DNA of 64,000 nt from Nocardia xishanensis NBRC 101358 (GCF_001613365.1 NZ_BDCF01000021.1:62001-126000), one strand, 5' to 3'; counted from the first letter of the stretch, positions 7,594 to 16,107 are shown. A program made the numbers and translations. The notes: generated by a model from the letters alone, not told the origin.

Positions 7594-9546
7594 ATGGCGA
7601 CTGCCGCGAAAGTCGACGCCACCGAAGAACAGGCTCGCGCACTTGTCGAGGAATCCCGCGAAACCAGCTGGGTCAAACCGTCGTTCGCCAAGGAGATGTT
7701 TCTCGGACGGTTCCGGCTCGATCTGATCCACCCCTACCCGCGGCCCAGCGCGGAGGACGCCGCCCGCACCGAGGCCTACCTGGCGCGGCTGCGGCCGCTC
7801 TGCGAGAGCATCGACGGCTCGGTGATCGAGGCCCAGGGCCGCATACCGGACGAGTACGTCAAGGGCCTGGCCGAACTCGGCTGTTTCGGCCTGAAGATCC
7901 CCGAGTCCTACGGCGGCCAGGGCCTGTCCCAGTACGGCTACAACCGCGCGCTCATGCTCGTCGGTTCGGCGCATCCGAGCCTCGGCGTGCTGCTCTCGGC
8001 GCACCAGTCCATCGGCGTGCCCGAACCGCTGAAGCTGGCGGGCACCCCCGAGCAGAAGGCCGAGTTCCTGCCACGCTGCGCGGCGGGCGCGGTGAGCGCG
8101 TTCCTGCTGACCGAGCCCGACGTCGGTTCCGATCCGGCCCGCATGGCGAGCACCGCGACCCCGACGCCCGATGGCGAAGCCTACGAGCTGAACGGCGTGA
8201 AACTCTGGACCACCAACGGCGTCGTCGCGGAACTTCTCGTGGTGATGGCGCGGGTACCGAAGAGCGAAGGGCATCGCGGCGGCATCTCCGCCTTCGTGGT
8301 GGAGGCCGACAGCCCCGGCATCACCGTGGAGCGGCGCAACGCGTTCATGGGTCTGCGCGGCATCGAGAACGGCCTGACACGTATGCACAACGTGCGGGTA
8401 CCGAAGCGCAACCTCATCGGCAGGGAGGGCGACGGCCTCAAGATCGCGCTGACCACGCTCAACGCGGGCCGTCTCGCCATTCCGGCCTTGTGCACCGCCG
8501 CGTCCAAATGGTCGCTGAAGATCGCCAGGGAGTGGAGCGCCCAGCGGGTGCAGTGGGGCAGGCCGGTCGGCGAGCACGCCGCGGTGGGCGAGAAGATCTC
8601 CTTCATCGCCGCGACCACCTACGCGCTCGAAGCGGCGCTCGATCTCTCGGCCACCATGTGCGACGAGGCACGCAACGACATTCGCATCGAGGCCGCGCTC
8701 GCCAAGCTGTGGGCCAGCGAGATGAGCTGCCAGATCGCCGACGAACTGGTGCAGATCCGCGGCGGACGCGGCTACGAGACCGCCGCGTCGCTCGCCGCCC
8801 GCGGCGAGCGTGCCGTCGGCGCCGAGCAGCTGCTGCGCGACTTGCGCATCAACCGGATCTTCGAGGGCTCCAGCGAGATCATGCGGCTGCTGATCGCCCG
8901 CGAGATGGCCGACGCGCACATGGCCGCCGCGGGCGCGCTCGTCGACCGCAACGCCGAGCTCAAGGACAAGGCCAAGGCCGCTGTCGGCGCCACCGGCTTC
9001 TACGCCAAGTGGTTCCCGCAGCTGGCCGTCGGGGCAGGCACCGTCACCGGCACCTACGCCGAATTCGGTTCGCTGGCAAGGCATCTGCGGTTCGTCGAAC
9101 GCAACTCGCGCAAGCAGGCACGTTCGCTGATGTACGCCATGGCGCGCTGGCAGGCCGGCCTCGAGTACCGGCAGAACTTCCTCGGTCGCATCGTCGACAT
9201 CGGCGCCGAGCTGTTCGCCATGTCCGCGTCCTGTGTGCGGGCCCAGGCCCAGCTCGCGAGCGGAGGACCCGAGGGCCACGCGGCCGTCGAACTCGCCGAC
9301 ACCTTCTGCCGCCAATCGCGCGTCCGGGTACGCAGGCTCTTCGACGCGCTGTGGGAGAACACCGACGACGAGGACCGCACCCTCACCAGGGGCGTGCTCG
9401 ACGGGCGGTACCAGTGGCTGGAGGACGGCATTTTCGACCCGAGCGAGGGCACCGGGCCGTGGATCGCCGACTGGCAGGTGGGCCCGTCCACCGAGGCCAA
9501 TCTGCTGCGTCCGTTCCTGCCTTCGACGCGAACCCACGCCACGTAG
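7594..9546 (+). CDS. Acyl-CoA dehydrogenase, long form with C-terminal extension
   Basis: A 650-residue flavoenzyme that would introduce a trans-2 double bond into acyl-CoA during beta-oxidation. The ATG at 7594 follows GGAGGAC; the longer GTG start lacks such a site. The family signatures are present: FLLTEPDVGSDPARM, the TTNG loop, QIRGGRGYET, and IFEGSSEIMRLL around the FAD/substrate site. The protein is about 260 residues longer than ordinary acyl-CoA dehydrogenases. The extra C-terminal domain (helical, from about residue 400) recalls VLCAD/ACAD9-type enzymes. Substrate length is unknown. The gene ends in a strong palindromic terminator and stands alone. Confidence 0.92.
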   Translation: MATAAKVDATEEQARALVEESRETSWVKPSFAKEMFLGRFRLDLIHPYPRPSAEDAARTEAYLARLRPLCESIDGSVIEAQGRIPDEYVKGLAELGCFGLKIPESYGGQGLSQYGYNRALMLVGSAHPSLGVLLSAHQSIGVPEPLKLAGTPEQKAEFLPRCAAGAVSAFLLTEPDVGSDPARMASTATPTPDGEAYELNGVKLWTTNGVVAELLVVMARVPKSEGHRGGISAFVVEADSPGITVERRNAFMGLRGIENGLTRMHNVRVPKRNLIGREGDGLKIALTTLNAGRLAIPALCTAASKWSLKIAREWSAQRVQWGRPVGEHAAVGEKISFIAATTYALEAALDLSATMCDEARNDIRIEAALAKLWASEMSCQIADELVQIRGGRGYETAASLAARGERAVGAEQLLRDLRINRIFEGSSEIMRLLIAREMADAHMAAAGALVDRNAELKDKAKAAVGATGFYAKWFPQLAVGAGTVTGTYAEFGSLARHLRFVERNSRKQARSLMYAMARWQAGLEYRQNFLGRIVDIGAELFAMSASCVRAQAQLASGGPEGHAAVELADTFCRQSRVRVRRLFDALWENTDDEDRTLTRGVLDGRYQWLEDGIFDPSEGTGPWIADWQVGPSTEANLLRPFLPSTRTHAT

Positions 9547-9554
9547 GAGTCGGC

Positions 9555-9592
9555 GCTGACACCCGGTGGGACCGGTCCCACCGGGTGTCAGC
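9555..9592 (+). terminator. 38-bp perfect palindrome, terminator of the acyl-CoA dehydrogenase gene
   Basis: Starting 9 bases after the stop codon, GCTGACACCCGGTGGGACC and its exact reverse complement form an uninterrupted 38-bp palindrome. As RNA it folds to a very stable hairpin with no separate loop. No U-tract follows, which is usual for high-GC actinobacteria. Confidence 0.75.
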
Positions 9593-9821
9593 CGTATCTG
9601 CGCGAGTATTGCCGATTCGGTAGAGGGACATAGGTTGCCGACCTCTCATGCGTCAGCGAAATCTAGAGATTTCTAGGAGGTTCGGTAGGAACCCCTATAC
9701 GAAGATCGCGAGCGGGCCCGGCGAGCGGAATCTACATCTATCTAGCGATAGGGCTAGCTTCTCGTAGATTCTCCTGCGAAGAGGTCGGTCGACCGAAACC
9801 GATCGACCGGCGGCCTCGGTT
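9593..9821. other. Non-coding interval with short palindromes
   Basis: No gene is seen here. The stretch is AT-richer than its surroundings. It contains a perfect 16-bp palindrome, GAAATCTAGAGATTTC (9658-9673), and a 12-bp palindrome, TCGGTCGACCGA (9785-9796), besides several TCTA/TAGA motifs. These are candidate regulator sites for the hydrolase gene downstream. Confidence 0.4.
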
Positions 9822-9851
9822 GGACAACGTGTCCATAACGTCCGGTATAGG
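9822..9851 (+). promoter_or_regulatory. Putative promoter/operator of the alpha/beta hydrolase
   Basis: TATAGG at 9846-9851 is a good -10 box. Upstream, GGAC-AACGT-GTCC (9822-9834) is an inverted repeat lying where a -35 region and repressor would sit. Confidence 0.35.
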
Positions 9852-9930
9852 CGGCTAACGGCGCGGAAATGGATATCGAACAACCTGTCAAGACGCTCCG
9901 GCAAAGGTGCCAGGCCGCAGGAGAGAGCCA

Positions 9931-10893
9931 ATGTCGACGATCGCCCGCCGCGCCGCCGATTACGACGGCCACCATGTCACCGTGTCGGCCGATGACGGGG
10001 TTCCGATCGCGGTCCGCATCTTCGGCGCCGACGACGCGCCGCTCGCCATCGTTTTCGTGCACGGACACTGCCTGCACACCGAATCGTGGTCCTTCCTGCG
10101 GGAAGAGCTGACCCGGCAGTGGGGCGACACGATCAGGATGGTCTTCTACGATCACCGCGGCCACGGCGCGTCCGGCGTGGCCCACCCGTCGACCTACACC
10201 ATCGACCAGCTCGGCCACGACCTCGACGCGGTGCTGCGCGCGGTGACGCCGGTCGGCCCGGTGGTGCTGGTCGGACACTCGATGGGCGCGATGGTGCTGC
10301 TCGCCTACGCCCGGCTGTTTCCGGAGGCCATCGGGACGCGCGTGGTGGGCGTCGGCCTGATCGCGGGGGCCGCCACCGGGCTCACCGAGGTCGGCATCGG
10401 CCGCCTGCTGCACCGGTACACGGTCGTCTCGCTGCAAACCGCGGTGCTGCGCGCGCCGCGGGTCATGCAGGCGTCGAAGCGGTTCTCCCGGCGCATCTTC
10501 GAGCCGATCATGCGCGAGGCCAGCTTCGGCACCAGGAAGATCAATCCGAGAATGATCGCCGTCGCGACGGCCATGCTCAACGAGACGCCGCTGCTGACCA
10601 TGTCCAGCTTCCTCGGCTCGCTGATCACCTTCGACGAGACCGCGACATTGCACCGGCTCGGCAGCATCCCGGCGCTGGTGCTCGCGGGCTCGGCGGACAT
10701 CGTCGTGCCGTTCGCGCACTCGGTCGTACTGGCCGCGCAACTGACCAGCGCCGAGCTGGTCCGGGTCGAGGGCGCCGGCCACAGCGTCATCCTGGAGCGG
10801 GCCGAGGAGGTCGCTCTCTCGATCGTCGCCCTGGTGAATCGGGTCTCGGCGACGATGACCAACCCGGGTCCCGAGTACGCCGCCGCGAGCTGA
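9931..10893 (+). CDS. Alpha/beta-fold hydrolase
   Basis: A 320-residue cytoplasmic hydrolase. The start is the ATG at 9931, after GGAGAGA; the longer ORF has no such site. The catalytic triad is visible: nucleophile Ser in VGHSMGAM (about residue 117), Asp in AGSADIVVP (about 256) and His in EGAGHSVIL (about 284). The oxyanion-hole segment is FVHGHCLHTESW. A cap-like region lies between about 150 and 235. There is no signal peptide. The fold includes esterases, lipases and haloperoxidase-like enzymes; the substrate cannot be told. It is transcribed alone. Confidence 0.9.
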   Translation: MSTIARRAADYDGHHVTVSADDGVPIAVRIFGADDAPLAIVFVHGHCLHTESWSFLREELTRQWGDTIRMVFYDHRGHGASGVAHPSTYTIDQLGHDLDAVLRAVTPVGPVVLVGHSMGAMVLLAYARLFPEAIGTRVVGVGLIAGAATGLTEVGIGRLLHRYTVVSLQTAVLRAPRVMQASKRFSRRIFEPIMREASFGTRKINPRMIAVATAMLNETPLLTMSSFLGSLITFDETATLHRLGSIPALVLAGSADIVVPFAHSVVLAAQLTSAELVRVEGAGHSVILERAEEVALSIVALVNRVSATMTNPGPEYAAAS

Positions 10894-11050
10894 TCCGGCC
10901 GAACTTCGCCGGTGCGGTTGCGAACCGTCGCGGGCGCGGGCACCCTCGAAACATCCCCCGAAGATGCGGGCAACATATCCGCAAATCTGAGAATCCCGAA
11001 TCGCACGAGCTTGTTCCGGATTCTTTATGTACTGTGTTGTAAATCACGTT

Positions 11051-11066
11051 GTGTGGTGAGTCACAC
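11051..11066. promoter_or_regulatory. CRP/FNR-like inverted repeat
   Basis: GTGTG-GTGAGT-CACAC: two perfect 5-base arms with a 6-base spacer. This is the layout of CRP-family sites (TGTGA-N6-TCACA in mycobacteria), although the inner bases differ from the consensus. It lies 90 bases upstream of the small gene at 11156. Confidence 0.45.
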
Positions 11067-11155
11067 GACTCGGTGGCGCGCGGCCCTGGGGAGATCCCCG
11101 GGAACCGCCGTGCCGGCCGGGCTCGCACGGCCACCGGGGAACTCAGGAGGTAACG

Positions 11156-11443
11156 ATGACACGCAGCGATATCGCGGAACTGCGCTACGCGGTCAACCAG
11201 CTCCGGCAATCCATCGGCGCACTGCGCACCCACTACGGCGACGCGAACACCGTGCGGCGACTCGAAAACGACCTCGACCGGCTCGTCATCGATGCCGACG
11301 AGTTCGAGCAGTCGCCGCCGCCCGAGGTGAGCCGACGCCCCCAGGAGACCATTTACGTACCGGACAGCAAATCCGACGAGGCGGCCTGGATGGGCGCCCA
11401 GGACGAGGGCCTAGGTTTCCACTCTCGCCCGCGCACCAAGTAG
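11156..11443 (+). CDS. Small cytoplasmic protein of unknown function
   Basis: A 95-residue soluble protein with an excellent ribosome-binding site (AGGAGG, 5 bases before the ATG). Residues 1-55 are likely helical, with a coiled-coil-like pattern (IAELRYAVNQLRQSIGALR, later VRRLENDLDRLVIDADEFE). The C-terminal half is polar and probably unstructured. No membrane segment, signal peptide, Cys pair or catalytic motif is seen. It stands alone between a CRP-like site and a strong terminator. The family was not recognised. Confidence 0.8.
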   Translation: MTRSDIAELRYAVNQLRQSIGALRTHYGDANTVRRLENDLDRLVIDADEFEQSPPPEVSRRPQETIYVPDSKSDEAAWMGAQDEGLGFHSRPRTK

Positions 11444-11453
11444 CGACTCCTCA

Positions 11454-11487
11454 GCGGTGCTCGCCCGTCGATTCGGGCGAGCACCGC
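11454..11487 (+). terminator. Terminator hairpin after the small gene
   Basis: Eleven bases past the stop, GCGGTGCTCGCCCG and CGGGCGAGCACCGC form a perfect 14-bp stem around TCGATT. Confidence 0.8.
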
Positions 11488-11908
11488 CGCGTATCGCGCG
11501 AGAACTCCCGTCGACCGGTGACGTCCGATGGTCTGCCCGGTCGACGCGCATGCGGTCCAGCCGAATCGGACCCATGGACCGCGAGACATTCGGATCCGAG
11601 GGCTCCCGCGATCCATCGACCGCCGTTGCCGCAGAAGCTGATTCGTGCACACCGGAGGCCGCCAGCGGTTTTGTCACCATCCGCGGCGCGCAGACGGGCT
11701 CCGTGTTCGAAACTTCGGCGCCCTCCGGCCATCCGGCCACAGCCGCGCCCCGCCCCTTGTGTGGCGTAAATCATAGGCAGCAGGCCGGGTCGGTATTACC
11801 AGGACCCCGCTCGAGCCATAGCTGACGTGTCGTATGGTGCTCACCATCACATTGGATCGCGGACGGTATCGATCCCGTCCGCAGAGCAGATCAGCGAGGC
11901 ATCCACCT
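11488..11908. other. Non-coding leader of the sdh operon
   Basis: This is a 421-base stretch without a convincing gene. A plus-strand ORF at 11457-11825 crosses the terminator and has no motif or ribosome-binding site. The promoter for the sdh operon should be in the last 150 bases, where the composition becomes AT-richer (TTGTG and TAAATCATAG near 11760). No clear operator was identified. Confidence 0.5.
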
Positions 11909-12739
11909 GTGAGTGCCGCACCGACAGCCACCCCCCAGCAGGGGACCGGCGTTTTCAGCAAGACCAGGGCCCGCATCTCCGAGCGCACGCTCCGCACCGA
12001 CCGCTGGTGGGTACCACCGCTGTTCACCGTGCTCGGGCTGGCCGCATTCATCATCTACGCAACCGTCAGATCGTTTGTCCGAACGGCATATTGGGTGCCG
12101 GACTATCACTATCTGACGCCGTTCTACTCGCCGTGCCTGAGCGCGTCGTGCGTCCCGGGTTCCAGCCACTTCGGCGAGCCCTTCGGCGAACTGCCGATGT
12201 GGATACCGCTCGGCTTCGTCGTGCTCCCGTTCCTGCTCGGCTTCCGTTTGACCTGCTACTACTACCGCAAGGCCTACTACCGCGCGGTGTGGTTCTCCCC
12301 GCCGGCCTGCGCCGTGGCCGAGCCGCACGGCAAGTACACCGGCGAGACCCGGCTGCCGCTGATCATCCAGAACGCGCATCGCTACTTCTTCTATGTGGCG
12401 ACGGTGGTTTCGTTGATCAACAGCTACGACGCGATCGTCGCTTTCCACGGCAAGGACGGCGGGTTCGGCTTCGGCCTCGGCAACCTCGTTCTGCTCGGCA
12501 ACGTGATCCTGCTGTGGGCCTACACGCTGTCGTGCCATTCCTGCAGGCACATCGCGGGCGGCAGGTTGAAGAACTTCTCGGCCCACCCGGTGCGGTACTG
12601 GTTCTGGACCCAGGTGTCCAAGCTCAACACCCGTCACATGGCGCTGGCGTGGACCACGCTCGGCACCCTCGTGCTGACCGACTTCTACGTGATGTTGGTG
12701 GCCAGCAACACCATTTCGGACCTGCGGTTCATCAACTGA
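11909..12739 (+). CDS. Sdh1-type succinate dehydrogenase membrane anchor
   Basis: A 276-residue membrane protein, first gene of the sdh operon. Start: GTG at 11909 (VSAAPTATPQQGTG). The segment before the first helix is hydrophilic. About five membrane segments can be seen: near PPLFTVLGLAAFIIYATV, LPMWIPLGFVVLPFLLGF, RYFFYVATVVSLINSY, GNLVLLGNVILLWAYTL and LAWTTLGTLVLTDFYVML. A Cys/His cluster, SCHSCRHIAGG, follows the fourth, and paired cysteines CLSASC lie in the first outside loop. It matches the single large anchor found with SdhA and SdhB in mycobacterial Sdh1 (Rv0247c-Rv0249c layout), in place of separate SdhC and SdhD. It would bind quinone in the cytoplasmic membrane. Confidence 0.88.
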   Translation: MSAAPTATPQQGTGVFSKTRARISERTLRTDRWWVPPLFTVLGLAAFIIYATVRSFVRTAYWVPDYHYLTPFYSPCLSASCVPGSSHFGEPFGELPMWIPLGFVVLPFLLGFRLTCYYYRKAYYRAVWFSPPACAVAEPHGKYTGETRLPLIIQNAHRYFFYVATVVSLINSYDAIVAFHGKDGGFGFGLGNLVLLGNVILLWAYTLSCHSCRHIAGGRLKNFSAHPVRYWFWTQVSKLNTRHMALAWTTLGTLVLTDFYVMLVASNTISDLRFIN

Positions 12740-12766
12740 CCGCTCGACTCAGGAGTACTCGCGGCA

Positions 12767-14707
12767 ATGCCAGAAGTGGAACGGCACAAGTACGACGTCG
12801 TCGTTATCGGTGCCGGTGGCGCCGGACTGCGCGCGGTGATCGAGGCCCGCGAACACGGGCTCTCCGTCGCGGTGGTGTGCAAGTCCCTGTTCGGTAAGGC
12901 GCACACCGTGATGGCCGAGGGCGGCTGCGCCGCCTCGATGGGCAACGCCAACGAAAAAGACAGTTGGCAAACGCATTTCAGGGACACCATGCGCGGAGGC
13001 AAGTTCCTCAACAACTGGCGCATGGCCGAACTGCACGCCCAGGAGGCCCCGGACCGGGTTTGGGAGCTGGAGACCTACGGTGCGCTGTTCGACCGGACCG
13101 AGGACGGCCGGATCAGTCAGCGCAACTTCGGCGGCCACACCTATCCGCGGCTCGCGCACGTCGGCGACCGCACCGGCCTCGAGATCATTCGCACGATGCA
13201 GCAGAAGATCGTCTCGCTGCAACAGGAGGATCACGCCGAGACCGGCGATTACGAGTCGCGCATCAAGGTGTTCGCCGAGTGCACCATCACCGAGCTGCTC
13301 AAGGACGGTGACCGGATCTCCGGCGCGTTCGGCTACTGGCGCGAATCGGGCAAGTTCGTGCTCTTCGAATCGCCCGCGGTGGTGCTCGCGACCGGCGGCA
13401 TCGGCAAGTCGTACAAGGTGACCTCCAACTCGTGGGAGTACACCGGCGACGGGCACGCGCTGGCGCTACGGGCGGGCGCGACGCTGATCAACATGGAATT
13501 CCTGCAATTCCACCCGACCGGCATGGTCTGGCCGCCCAGCGTGAAGGGCATCCTGGTCACCGAGGGCGTGCGCGGCGACGGCGGCGTGCTGAAGAACACC
13601 GACGACAAGCGGTTCATGTTCGACTACATCCCTTCGGTGTTCAAGGGCCAGTACGCCGAGACCGAGGCCGAGGCCGATCAGTGGCTGAAGGACAACGACT
13701 CGGCTCGCCGCACGCCGGACCTGCTGCCGCGCGACGAGGTGGCGCGGGCGATCAACTCCGAGGTCAAGGCCGGGCGCGGCACCGAGCACGGCGGCGTCTA
13801 CCTCGACATCGCCTCGCGGCTGCCCGCCGAGGAGATCCGGCGCCGCCTGCCCTCGATGTATCACCAGTTCAAGGAGCTGGCCGACGTCGACATCACCAAG
13901 GAGCCGATGGAGGTCGGCCCGACCTGTCACTACGTGATGGGCGGCATCGAGGTCGATCCGGACACCGGCGCCGCGACGGTGCCCGGGCTGTTCGCGGCGG
14001 GCGAATGCTCCGGCGGCATGCACGGCTCGAACCGCCTCGGCGGCAACTCGCTGTCGGATCTGCTGGTCTTCGGACGCCGGGCCGGGCTCGGCGCGGCGAC
14101 CTACGTGGAACAGCTGACCGAGCACCCAGAGGTGGCCGACGCCGACATCGCCGCGGCGGCGAAAGCCGCTCTCGCGCCGTTCGATCCGCCCGCCGATGGC
14201 TCCGGTGAGAACCCGTACACGCTGCACACCGATTTGCAGCAGGCGATGAACGACCTGGTCGGCATCATCCGCAAGGAACACGAGCTGAAACAGGCCATCG
14301 AACACCTGGGACGGCTGCGGGAACGCTTCTCGCACGTGATCGTGGAAGGGCATCGTCAGTTCAACCCGGGGTGGCATCTGGCCATCGATCTGCGCAACAT
14401 GCTGCTGGTCAGCGAATGCGTGGCGCAGGCCGCGCTGCTGCGCACCGAGAGCCGCGGCGGGCACACCCGCGACGACTTCCCCGCGATGGATGCGGCCTGG
14501 CGCAACAAACTGCTTGTCTGCGCGATCGACCCGGCCGACGCGTCGGCCGACGTGCCGCGTGTGCGGGTGACGCCGGAAGATCAGAAGCCGATGCGCGCCG
14601 ACCTGCTGGCGCTGTTCGACCTCACCGAACTCGAAAAGTATTACAACTCCGCCGAGCTCGCCGGGCACCCGGCCAGTTCGGCCTCGGCCACTGAAGGTGA
14701 GGCGTGA
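12767..14707 (+). CDS. sdhA: Succinate dehydrogenase flavoprotein subunit
   Basis: The 646-residue catalytic subunit that oxidises succinate to fumarate. It has the dinucleotide-binding GAGGAG (about 15-20) and the motif AHTVMAEGG, whose His is the expected covalent FAD attachment point. It also has QFHPTG and the active-site stretch VTEGVRGDGG, and the FAD-contact region SNRLGGNSLSDLLVFGR near the end of the FAD domain. The C-terminal helical domain carries HTRDDFPAMD. AGGAG lies 11 bases upstream of the ATG. The gene lies 27 bases after the anchor gene and overlaps sdhB by 4 bases (GTGA), so the three are one operon. Confidence 0.96.
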   Translation: MPEVERHKYDVVVIGAGGAGLRAVIEAREHGLSVAVVCKSLFGKAHTVMAEGGCAASMGNANEKDSWQTHFRDTMRGGKFLNNWRMAELHAQEAPDRVWELETYGALFDRTEDGRISQRNFGGHTYPRLAHVGDRTGLEIIRTMQQKIVSLQQEDHAETGDYESRIKVFAECTITELLKDGDRISGAFGYWRESGKFVLFESPAVVLATGGIGKSYKVTSNSWEYTGDGHALALRAGATLINMEFLQFHPTGMVWPPSVKGILVTEGVRGDGGVLKNTDDKRFMFDYIPSVFKGQYAETEAEADQWLKDNDSARRTPDLLPRDEVARAINSEVKAGRGTEHGGVYLDIASRLPAEEIRRRLPSMYHQFKELADVDITKEPMEVGPTCHYVMGGIEVDPDTGAATVPGLFAAGECSGGMHGSNRLGGNSLSDLLVFGRRAGLGAATYVEQLTEHPEVADADIAAAAKAALAPFDPPADGSGENPYTLHTDLQQAMNDLVGIIRKEHELKQAIEHLGRLRERFSHVIVEGHRQFNPGWHLAIDLRNMLLVSECVAQAALLRTESRGGHTRDDFPAMDAAWRNKLLVCAIDPADASADVPRVRVTPEDQKPMRADLLALFDLTELEKYYNSAELAGHPASSASATEGEA

Positions 14708-15456
14708 CAATGGGTTACGACGCCAAATTCCGCGTGTGGCGCGGTGATCAGGACGGCGGCGCGCTCGAGGACTTCACCGTCGAGGTGAAGGAGGGCGAGG
14801 TGGTGCTCGACATCATCCACCGGCTACAGGCCACCCAGGCGCCGGATCTAGCGGTGCGGTGGAACTGTAAGGCGGGCAAGTGCGGTTCGTGCTCCGCTGA
14901 GGTGAACGGCCGCCCGCGCCTGCTGTGCATGACCCGCATGTCGACCTTCCAGCCCGACGAGCTGATCACCGTGACCCCGATGCGCACCTTCCCGGTGATT
15001 CGCGACCTGGTGACGGACGTGTCGTTCAACTACGAGAAGGCAAGAGAGATCCCGTCGTTCACCCCGGCGCCGGATCTGAAGCCCGGTGATTACCGGATGA
15101 ACCAGGTGGACGTGGAACGCTCGCAGGAGTTCCGCAAGTGCATCGAGTGCTTCCTGTGTCAGAACACCTGTCACGTGGTGCGTGACCACGAGGAGAACAA
15201 GCAGTCGTTCGCCGGACCGCGCTTCCTGATGCGCATCGCCGAGCTGGAGATGCATCCGCTCGACGTCGCGGATCGCCGCGAATTGGCCCAGCAGGACCAG
15301 GGTCTCGGCTTGTGCAACATCACCAAGTGCTGCACCGAGGTGTGCCCGGAGCACATCAAGATCACCGACAACGCGCTGATCCCGCTCAAGGAACGGGTGG
15401 TCGACCACCAGTACGACCCGCTGGTCTGGCTGGGGAACAAGCTCTTTCGGCGTTGA
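14704..15456 (+). CDS. sdhB: Succinate dehydrogenase iron-sulfur subunit
   Basis: A 250-residue electron-transfer subunit. The N-terminal ferredoxin domain binds [2Fe-2S] through CKAGKCGSC and a later LLC. The C-terminal domain has the cysteine groups CIECFLCQNTC and CNITKCCTEVCPEH for the [4Fe-4S] and [3Fe-4S] clusters. It passes electrons from SdhA to quinone at the anchor. The GTG start overlaps the sdhA stop by 4 bases; an ATG two codons later is an alternative. A hairpin terminator follows the gene. Confidence 0.96.
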   Translation: MTMGYDAKFRVWRGDQDGGALEDFTVEVKEGEVVLDIIHRLQATQAPDLAVRWNCKAGKCGSCSAEVNGRPRLLCMTRMSTFQPDELITVTPMRTFPVIRDLVTDVSFNYEKAREIPSFTPAPDLKPGDYRMNQVDVERSQEFRKCIECFLCQNTCHVVRDHEENKQSFAGPRFLMRIAELEMHPLDVADRRELAQQDQGLGLCNITKCCTEVCPEHIKITDNALIPLKERVVDHQYDPLVWLGNKLFRR

Positions 15457-15481
15457 ACCGTACGCGGGGGCGCCGATGACA

Positions 15482-15507
15482 ACCGGCCGGGTTTCGGCCC
15501 GGCCGGT
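15482..15507. terminator. Terminator between sdhB and the convergent small membrane gene
   Basis: ACCGGCCGGG-TTTCGG-CCCGGCCGGT makes a perfect 10-bp stem 25 bases after the sdhB stop. It can serve both converging genes. Confidence 0.75.
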
Positions 15508-15519
15508 CGGCGCACCCGT

Positions 15520-15750
15520 TCACAGCGTCGCGACGACACCTATGGCGACCAGCCACACCAGCGCACCGACGAACAGGGCCGACAGCAGTGAGCTGGTGAG
15601 TACGTACACGCCCACCGATGACACCGCGAAGAGCGGCGCGACGATCAGCCATTCCACCCAATCGCCTGGTCGCAGCTTCTTGTACCGGGGTGGGGAGTTC
15701 TTCAACCCGCGGTCCACAAGCTGTGGGCTACCCGCTCTCGGCCGAGGCAA
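15520..15750 (-). CDS. Small two-helix membrane protein
   Basis: A 76-residue protein with a basic, proline-containing N-terminus (LKNSPPRYKKLRPGDWVEW) and two hydrophobic segments, LIVAPLFAVSSVGVYVLTSS and LLSALFVGALVWLVAIGVV. The ATG at 15750 is used, but a GTG at 15717 (VDRGLKNSPP) would give a tighter start. No function is recognised. It is convergent with sdhB, and its orientation and hydrophobicity pattern argue for a real gene. Confidence 0.6.
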   Translation of the reverse strand: MPRPRAGSPQLVDRGLKNSPPRYKKLRPGDWVEWLIVAPLFAVSSVGVYVLTSSLLSALFVGALVWLVAIGVVATL

Positions 15751-15871
15751 ACGTGTAACCGTTGTCGAATGTGCTTAGTTCTGTGATCTTTTCGCCAAAG
15801 ATGATCATGGTCGCGGCTACCTCACGGCCCGGTCGGCGGGCTTTCGCTCCGCCGGGCCGGACCGCCGAACG

Positions 15872-16105
15872 TCAAGGTAGATCGAACTCGCCGTCGTGCA
15901 CCCCCGCGGTGAAGGCGGCCCATTCCCCCGGGGTGAAGACCAGCACGTGACCGTCCGGGTCCTCGGCGCTACGCAGCGCGACGTGGCCCGCCGCGAGCAG
16001 GGCCACTTCCACACCGCCGGATCCCGCGCCGCCCGCAGCGCGCCACTCAGCGCCGGTCAGATCGACTGCGGCGCCGAGCTTGCCGTACGCGACGTCCTCG
16101 GACAT
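15872..16105 (-). CDS. DUF397 protein (WhiJ/Scr1 partner), second copy
   Basis: A 77-residue small protein starting MSEDVAYGK at the ATG at 16105, two bases after the stop of the first DUF397 gene. The C-terminal pattern VALRSAEDPDGHVLVFTPGEWAAFTAGVHDGEF is the DUF397 signature. The N-terminal half has lost the usual SxxSGSxxxCVEVA cysteine (here GSGGVEVALL), so it is a diverged copy. DUF397 proteins are encoded beside XRE regulators of the WhiJ/Scr1 group in actinobacteria and are thought to antagonise or modulate them, somewhat like a toxin-antitoxin pair. Confidence 0.88.
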   Translation of the reverse strand: MSEDVAYGKLGAAVDLTGAEWRAAGGAGSGGVEVALLAAGHVALRSAEDPDGHVLVFTPGEWAAFTAGVHDGEFDLP

Positions 16106-16107
16106 GT

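Noticed and set aside
7552..9537. A 661-codon minus-strand ORF opposite the acyl-CoA dehydrogenase
   Set aside because: Composition is Gly/Arg/His-rich with no motif, and the plus strand encodes a complete dehydrogenase.
11457..11825. A 122-codon ORF in the sdh leader
   Set aside because: It starts inside the terminator hairpin, has no ribosome-binding site and no recognisable domain.
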